Shown piece after piece: positions 60,077 to 64,000 of a stretch of DNA of 64,000 nucleotides; the stretch's first letter is position 1; each line of letters opens with the position of its first letter. The stretch spans positions 124,001 through 188,000 of the forward strand of contig NZ_FZPD01000001.1 in NCBI RefSeq assembly GCF_900188325.1, read 5' to 3'. This DNA comes from Ekhidna lutea. Its GTDB lineage: Bacteria; Bacteroidota; Bacteroidia; Cytophagales; Cyclobacteriaceae. The notes beneath the pieces were generated by a model. It made no database searches and was not told the DNA's origin. It saw nothing but the letters and a program-made list of their open reading frames with translations. A program made the position numbers and the translations under genes.

Positions 60077-63000
60077 TGGAATTGTTGCAATTGGCGTTTT
60101 AGCAACGATTGCAATTTCAATTTTAGATGACCCCTCATCAGCATATCAAAATTATCTAGCTCAAAAAATTGAAGAGAAAAAAGAGGGAAAGGTAAAATCA
60201 AAAGCACCGGATATTCATGCCCTCATTCAGCGTGAGTTGAGAACTAGAATTGGAGAAGATTCGCCGGAATATGGCCCGAATCAGGTGATGGAAGAATTCT
60301 TAAAAGCAAAAACTCAACCTTCACAATTAAGAAGTACTACAGACCTGGAGTTTATAGAAAGAGGCCCTGGAAACGTAGCTGGCAGGACACGATCCATTTT
60401 AGTAGACCCTGATGACACTTCCGGATCCACCTGGTTTGCCGGCTCTGCATCCGGAGGAATTTGGAAAACAACCGATGCTGGGACAAGCTGGACATTTATA
60501 TCTGAAGATATTCCCAACCTCGGGACAAACACGCTCGCAATGTCAGAAGCTAATCCAAACGTGATCTATGCTGGAACCGGTGAGCATTTTACAAACGATA
60601 TTGATGGAGCAGGTTTATTTAAATCTACAGATAAGGGAGATAGCTGGACCCAAATTGCCAGTCCTTCAGATTTTCCTGATTTCAAAAATGTTTCAAGAAT
60701 AGTCGTCAATCCAATGGATGAGAATGAGGTGGTCGTAACCTCAAGAAACAGCGTGTGGACAGGTGAGCTCAATGCCGCTATCTATAAATCAACGGATGGT
60801 GGTGAAACCTGGACGCAAGTACGTTCATCTACCAATGAACGGTATGACGATATCGCTTTTGACGCTTCAAACTTTAATGTACTATACGTTGCTATACGAG
60901 GAATAGGCGTGATCAAATCAACGGATGGTGGTGAAACCTGGACAGATGCAAGTAATGGAATGTCTCCAGGAGGACGTGTAGAGATTGGTATTTCTGATGT
61001 CAATCCAAATAGACTTTGGGCTTCTGTAGAAGGTGGTTTAAGCGGATCCGGGTCTGACTTGTATGTGTCTAGTGATGGTGGAAGCAATTGGCATTTGGTG
61101 GTTAATGCAACAGGCACAAATGAAAACTTTCTTGGCGGTCAGGGCTGGTATGATAATTACGTAACCACACACCCATTTGACGAAGATATTGTCTACGTTG
61201 GAGGTGTAAATAATTGGAAATTTGAGCTTGAACCCTCAGACACACTAGATGTAAAAAGTATTGATGTTGAAGACGGCACACAATCCTTTATCACCTATAT
61301 CAACTTCGGAGGAAAATTTTATGGTGGAACCATAGATCAGGGTAATGTAGCTACAGAAGACCTTAAGTCTGTGGAGGTTCGTTTTGGCCAGGGGACTCAA
61401 AAGGCACACCGGTTCACAGTTGATGGGCAGGGTTCAGGCGTTCCTTCAAGCGGATACCTATATCAGGATTATGTTGACGTTCCATTTCAAGTTTGGGATA
61501 CTGAAAACAACGTACAGCTTATGGCCTCATTTCGAGATCAGCAGGAAGATGGAAAATGGAACCTGGCGATTGCGAAAACTGACGGACAGCCGATTTCACA
61601 TTCTAGAGAATACGTTTACATTCATGATATCGAATATCAGGATTTTGAGAATTCCTCCATTGCAATGAATGGCGGAATCGATGCTGGTCAGATGTATTTT
61701 TTCTGGCCTACTCTTTCTCAAGAGGCTGCTGGTTTCGATGAAAATAACTTACCTCTTTCCAATTTAGGCATTCTTGTAACTTCAATGGATGGGCTGGCTC
61801 GTGTTACAACAAGTGTATCTGACGCTTATGGACAGTTTGGTGGGCCTAACGCCTTTCCTCAATCGAGTAGAGCTGTTGGTATCCACCCCGATCAACACAA
61901 CTCAATAGTTACTGACGTTGATGAGGCTAATCAAAGATTTGGTTTTCTAATTACGAATGATGGGGGTGTATATAAATCTGAAGTTGGTACAGATCCGGGC
62001 CCGAATCAAGGTGATTTTGAATATGTTAGTCATGGGTACAACACCACCCAATTTTATGGTGCTGATAAAGCTCCGGATTCTGACCGATACATTGGTGGAA
62101 TGCAGGATAATGGCACCTGGTATCATAGTGAAGGCGTAGAGGGAAGCGCTACGGCACAATCAACTTTTGCCATCGGGGGAGATGGTTTTGAAGTGCTTTG
62201 GCATAGTGAAGATAAAAATAAGATCATCGGTGGCTCACAGTTTAATGGTTTCGGTCGTACCCTGAATGGTGGTGCTACCTGGATACAGGCAACAACAGAC
62301 TATGAGGACACAAGTCCGTTTATTACCAGGCTTGCACATAGTAAGTCTAACCCCGATAGAATTTTTACCGTCGGAGCTTCGGGTGTATGGAGAAGTCAGG
62401 ATTTTGGAGGAAGCTGGGACCTTACTTCACTTGTGAATCCGGATATGTGGTCGTTCACCAACAGTGCTGATGTAGAAGTTTCTTACAGCAACCCTGATAT
62501 TGTTTGGGCTGGTGGTAGATTATATGAAGAAGAGCGACTGTATGTTTCTACCAATGGCGGTACCATATTCAATCCTGTTAATAATTACGAGGTATTCGAA
62601 ATGGGGTCCGTTTCAGGTATCGCTACGCACCCTTCCGAAGACAATACGGCTTATGCTTTGTTTTCATTTGCTGGCTATCCTAAAGTTTTAAAAACTACAG
62701 ACCTGGGACAGACCTGGGAAGATATTTCAGGGTTTGATGGAACCGGAGATCGAGGATTCCCGGATGTGGCTGTAAATACGTTGTTCGTTTTCCCTGATGA
62801 TAATAATAGAATTTGGGTTGGATCAGAAATTGGGATTATCGAATCTACAGATGGCGGTGAGACATGGGGGCTGCTTGAGAGTGACTTTCCTGCAGTTAAT
62901 ACATATGATTTTAAACTATCCGGCAACACTCTGGTGATTGCAACTTATGGAAGAGGCATCTGGTCTGTTGAAATCCCAAATGCTCCGTTAAGTGCTGATT

Positions 63001-63248
63001 CAAATGATAAATTGGCGTCTAAACTTGAGATCTATCCCAATCCAATTAAAGAAAGCGCATCTATTAGGTTCGATAATGAGATACCTTCTACAATTGATGT
63101 CATTGATTTAAATGGTAGAAAGGTTCATCAAATCCTACCGACTTCAAAAGAGACCACCTGGAAGCCAAACCTACAGGCAGGAATATATGTATTAAGGTAT
63201 GAGCAGAATCACCGACTCTATAGCCAGAAAGTAATTGTTGGAAAATAA
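60051..63248 (+). CDS. Large T9SS-secreted protein with Asp-box (BNR) propeller repeats
   Basis: The start 'MRRTTIVFSGIVAIGVLATI' at 60051 gives a signal peptide and 1065 residues; the ORF extension to 59988 lies inside the preceding gene. About ten Asp-box motifs of the S-x-D-x-G-x-T-W type occur ('STDGGETWTQV', 'TTDAGTSWTFI', 'STDGGETWTDA', 'TTDLGQTWEDI', 'STDGGETWGLL'), the arrangement of VPS10/sialidase-like propellers. A non-propeller insertion of about 200 residues interrupts them at about residues 385-590. The C-terminal 75 residues ('LEIYPNPIKESASIRFDNEI' onward) are a type A T9SS sorting domain. No sialidase catalytic residues are clear, so binding or peptidase accessory roles remain open. 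Confidence 0.9.
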   Translation: MRRTTIVFSGIVAIGVLATIAISILDDPSSAYQNYLAQKIEEKKEGKVKSKAPDIHALIQRELRTRIGEDSPEYGPNQVMEEFLKAKTQPSQLRSTTDLEFIERGPGNVAGRTRSILVDPDDTSGSTWFAGSASGGIWKTTDAGTSWTFISEDIPNLGTNTLAMSEANPNVIYAGTGEHFTNDIDGAGLFKSTDKGDSWTQIASPSDFPDFKNVSRIVVNPMDENEVVVTSRNSVWTGELNAAIYKSTDGGETWTQVRSSTNERYDDIAFDASNFNVLYVAIRGIGVIKSTDGGETWTDASNGMSPGGRVEIGISDVNPNRLWASVEGGLSGSGSDLYVSSDGGSNWHLVVNATGTNENFLGGQGWYDNYVTTHPFDEDIVYVGGVNNWKFELEPSDTLDVKSIDVEDGTQSFITYINFGGKFYGGTIDQGNVATEDLKSVEVRFGQGTQKAHRFTVDGQGSGVPSSGYLYQDYVDVPFQVWDTENNVQLMASFRDQQEDGKWNLAIAKTDGQPISHSREYVYIHDIEYQDFENSSIAMNGGIDAGQMYFFWPTLSQEAAGFDENNLPLSNLGILVTSMDGLARVTTSVSDAYGQFGGPNAFPQSSRAVGIHPDQHNSIVTDVDEANQRFGFLITNDGGVYKSEVGTDPGPNQGDFEYVSHGYNTTQFYGADKAPDSDRYIGGMQDNGTWYHSEGVEGSATAQSTFAIGGDGFEVLWHSEDKNKIIGGSQFNGFGRTLNGGATWIQATTDYEDTSPFITRLAHSKSNPDRIFTVGASGVWRSQDFGGSWDLTSLVNPDMWSFTNSADVEVSYSNPDIVWAGGRLYEEERLYVSTNGGTIFNPVNNYEVFEMGSVSGIATHPSEDNTAYALFSFAGYPKVLKTTDLGQTWEDISGFDGTGDRGFPDVAVNTLFVFPDDNNRIWVGSEIGIIESTDGGETWGLLESDFPAVNTYDFKLSGNTLVIATYGRGIWSVEIPNAPLSADSNDKLASKLEIYPNPIKESASIRFDNEIPSTIDVIDLNGRKVHQILPTSKETTWKPNLQAGIYVLRYEQNHRLYSQKVIVGK

Positions 63249-63252
63249 CATC

Positions 63253-63280
63253 AAAGGGAGCTTAGCGGCTCCCTTTTTTA
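63253..63280. terminator. Bidirectional hairpin terminator before lgt
   Basis: AGGGAGC and GCTCCCT form the stem of a hairpin followed by TTTTTTA. It separates the propeller gene and the convergent lgt gene, whose stop codon (63278-63280) lies in the T-run. Confidence 0.9.
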
Positions 63281-64000
63281 TTTAAAGTCAGACATTTTTC
63301 GATCTTGCTGAAAGACCCAAACCATTAAGATAATTCCAGCGATCGTTAAAGGAATACTCAGTATCTGACCCATATTCAAAGCCAGGTTTTCTTCAAATGC
63401 TTCCTGGTTCATTTTGAAGTATTCATCAACAAACCGTAGAGACCATAGTACAATCATGAAAAGAGCAAAATTGAATCCCTGAGGGAGCACTTCACGTCTT
63501 TTGCTCCAAAGCAAGTACAGCACGATCATTAAAACAACACAGTACAACGCTTCATAAAGCTGAGCGGCATGTCGAACTTTTCCTAAAGCTGATATTTCTA
63601 CAATCTCTTTTCCATCCCTTTCGTAGTTTTTGTAAATAAGTGGGCCTTCTCCAAAATCAACGTGTTCATTCACTTCTCCATATCGATCAAGTGTGCTTTT
63701 CAATTGATTCTCAACGAACAGTTTGTCTTTCATTTCAAAATCATAACCTCGACGATACTCAATAAATGCAGTCATAGGAACAACTCCAGCCTGGTCACTT
63801 TGCAAATCTCCACCCTGCTCAAACCAAACATCATCAACATCTTCTGAATAATTGAGCACATCGTAAGTAGCTCGTGCATAAACAACTCCCGTATTTGAGT
63901 TGGTGAGTGTGCCTTCCATCTCCGAATTGAAAAGGTTTCCGGTCCGAATCATTGCACCTGTAAGAGCTACTACAATTACCAACCTATCCAGCACCCATAG
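63278..64000 (-). CDS. lgt: Prolipoprotein diacylglyceryl transferase (5'-truncated by the window edge)
   Basis: The frame is open to base 64000, so the N-terminal part of the protein lies outside the window. Lgt transfers a diacylglyceryl group from phosphatidylglycerol to the lipobox cysteine of prolipoproteins in the inner membrane. The visible part includes 'MIRTGNLFNSEMEG' (the GRIGNFxNSE region, with Thr in place of Ile), a long extracytoplasmic insertion (about residues 30-135 of the visible part), 'KVRHAAQLYEALYCVVLM' and 'LNMGQILSIPLTIAGIILMV', the late membrane segments. An insertion of this kind occurs in Bacteroidota Lgt proteins. Confidence 0.85.
   Translation of the reverse strand, partial: LWVLDRLVIVVALTGAMIRTGNLFNSEMEGTLTNSNTGVVYARATYDVLNYSEDVDDVWFEQGGDLQSDQAGVVPMTAFIEYRRGYDFEMKDKLFVENQLKSTLDRYGEVNEHVDFGEGPLIYKNYERDGKEIVEISALGKVRHAAQLYEALYCVVLMIVLYLLWSKRREVLPQGFNFALFMIVLWSLRFVDEYFKMNQEAFEENLALNMGQILSIPLTIAGIILMVWVFQQDRKMSDFK

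Noticed and set aside
60700-60950. Identical 29-base stretches in the propeller gene
   Set aside because: They encode repeated Asp-box motifs in frame; this is protein-level duplication, not a mobile repeat.

Overview
The window is a gene-dense stretch of a Bacteroidota chromosome. The best fit is a free-living, probably marine, member of the Cytophagales. The evidence is a C-terminal type IX secretion (T9SS) sorting tail, Bacteroidota-restricted families (DUF6090, DUF2911, DUF4097, DUF6265, DUF4260, DUF3089), Bacteroidota-style TonB and PpiD, almost no Shine-Dalgarno sequences, and many short palindromic intergenic repeats. I see no rRNA, tRNA, CRISPR array, prophage or transposase. The genus is not determinable by reading alone.

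Layout. 1-5 kb: surface and hypothetical proteins, including a membrane-anchored helix-turn-helix-like protein (1919-3142) divergent from a secreted lectin-fold protein. 4.4-12.2 kb: housekeeping genes mostly on the minus strand (mnmD, ispF, an inositol monophosphatase, rsmI, a pterin dehydratase, DUF493, a PpiD-like periplasmic chaperone that seems to lack its parvulin domain, and a BASS transporter). 12.3-15.4 kb: a sigma factor, HEAT-repeat anti-sigma and two DUF4097 proteins. 15.5-21 kb: an FAD/Fe-S dehydrogenase, a membrane LytTR regulator, DinB and PhzF proteins. 21-27 kb: a repeat-rich accessory zone with small genes, a YHS protein, a DsbA-family oxidoreductase and a second ECF sigma factor with a membrane partner. 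27-35 kb: envelope proteins, an AraC-type membrane regulator, a PadR plus ABC-permease pair, and a DUF350/transglutaminase-like pair. 36-42 kb: a BLUF photoreceptor and a seven-gene minus-strand operon (SRPBCC, aminotransferase, DUF4260, VOC, two glycosyltransferases, MFS). 43-44 kb: a frameshifted GIY-YIG nuclease gene between two long direct repeats. 44-52 kb: a DUF3089 hydrolase, katG, TonB, LemA, two TPM-domain proteins and a dienelactone hydrolase. 52-56 kb: a WG-repeat protein, small ORFs, and a second membrane-anchored HTH-like paralogue divergent from a PQQ-type propeller. 56-64 kb: clpB with a 48-residue membrane protein at its 3' end, lipoproteins, a large T9SS-secreted Asp-box propeller protein, and the 3' part of lgt.

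Themes. Much of the content senses or maintains the envelope: two sigma/anti-sigma-like modules, two paralogous transmembrane HTH-like proteins, LytTR and AraC membrane regulators, PadR plus permease, TonB, LemA/TPM and a PpiD-like chaperone. Oxidative and proteotoxic stress is covered by katG, clpB and DsbA. The most distinctive DNA-level feature is the number of palindromic repeat families, several abutting stop codons, one nested in another, and one bracketing the decayed GIY-YIG nuclease. The strongest leads for undescribed biology are the paired transmembrane HTH-like proteins with divergent secreted neighbours, the GIY-YIG/repeat unit, the parvulin-less PpiD and two small membrane proteins.
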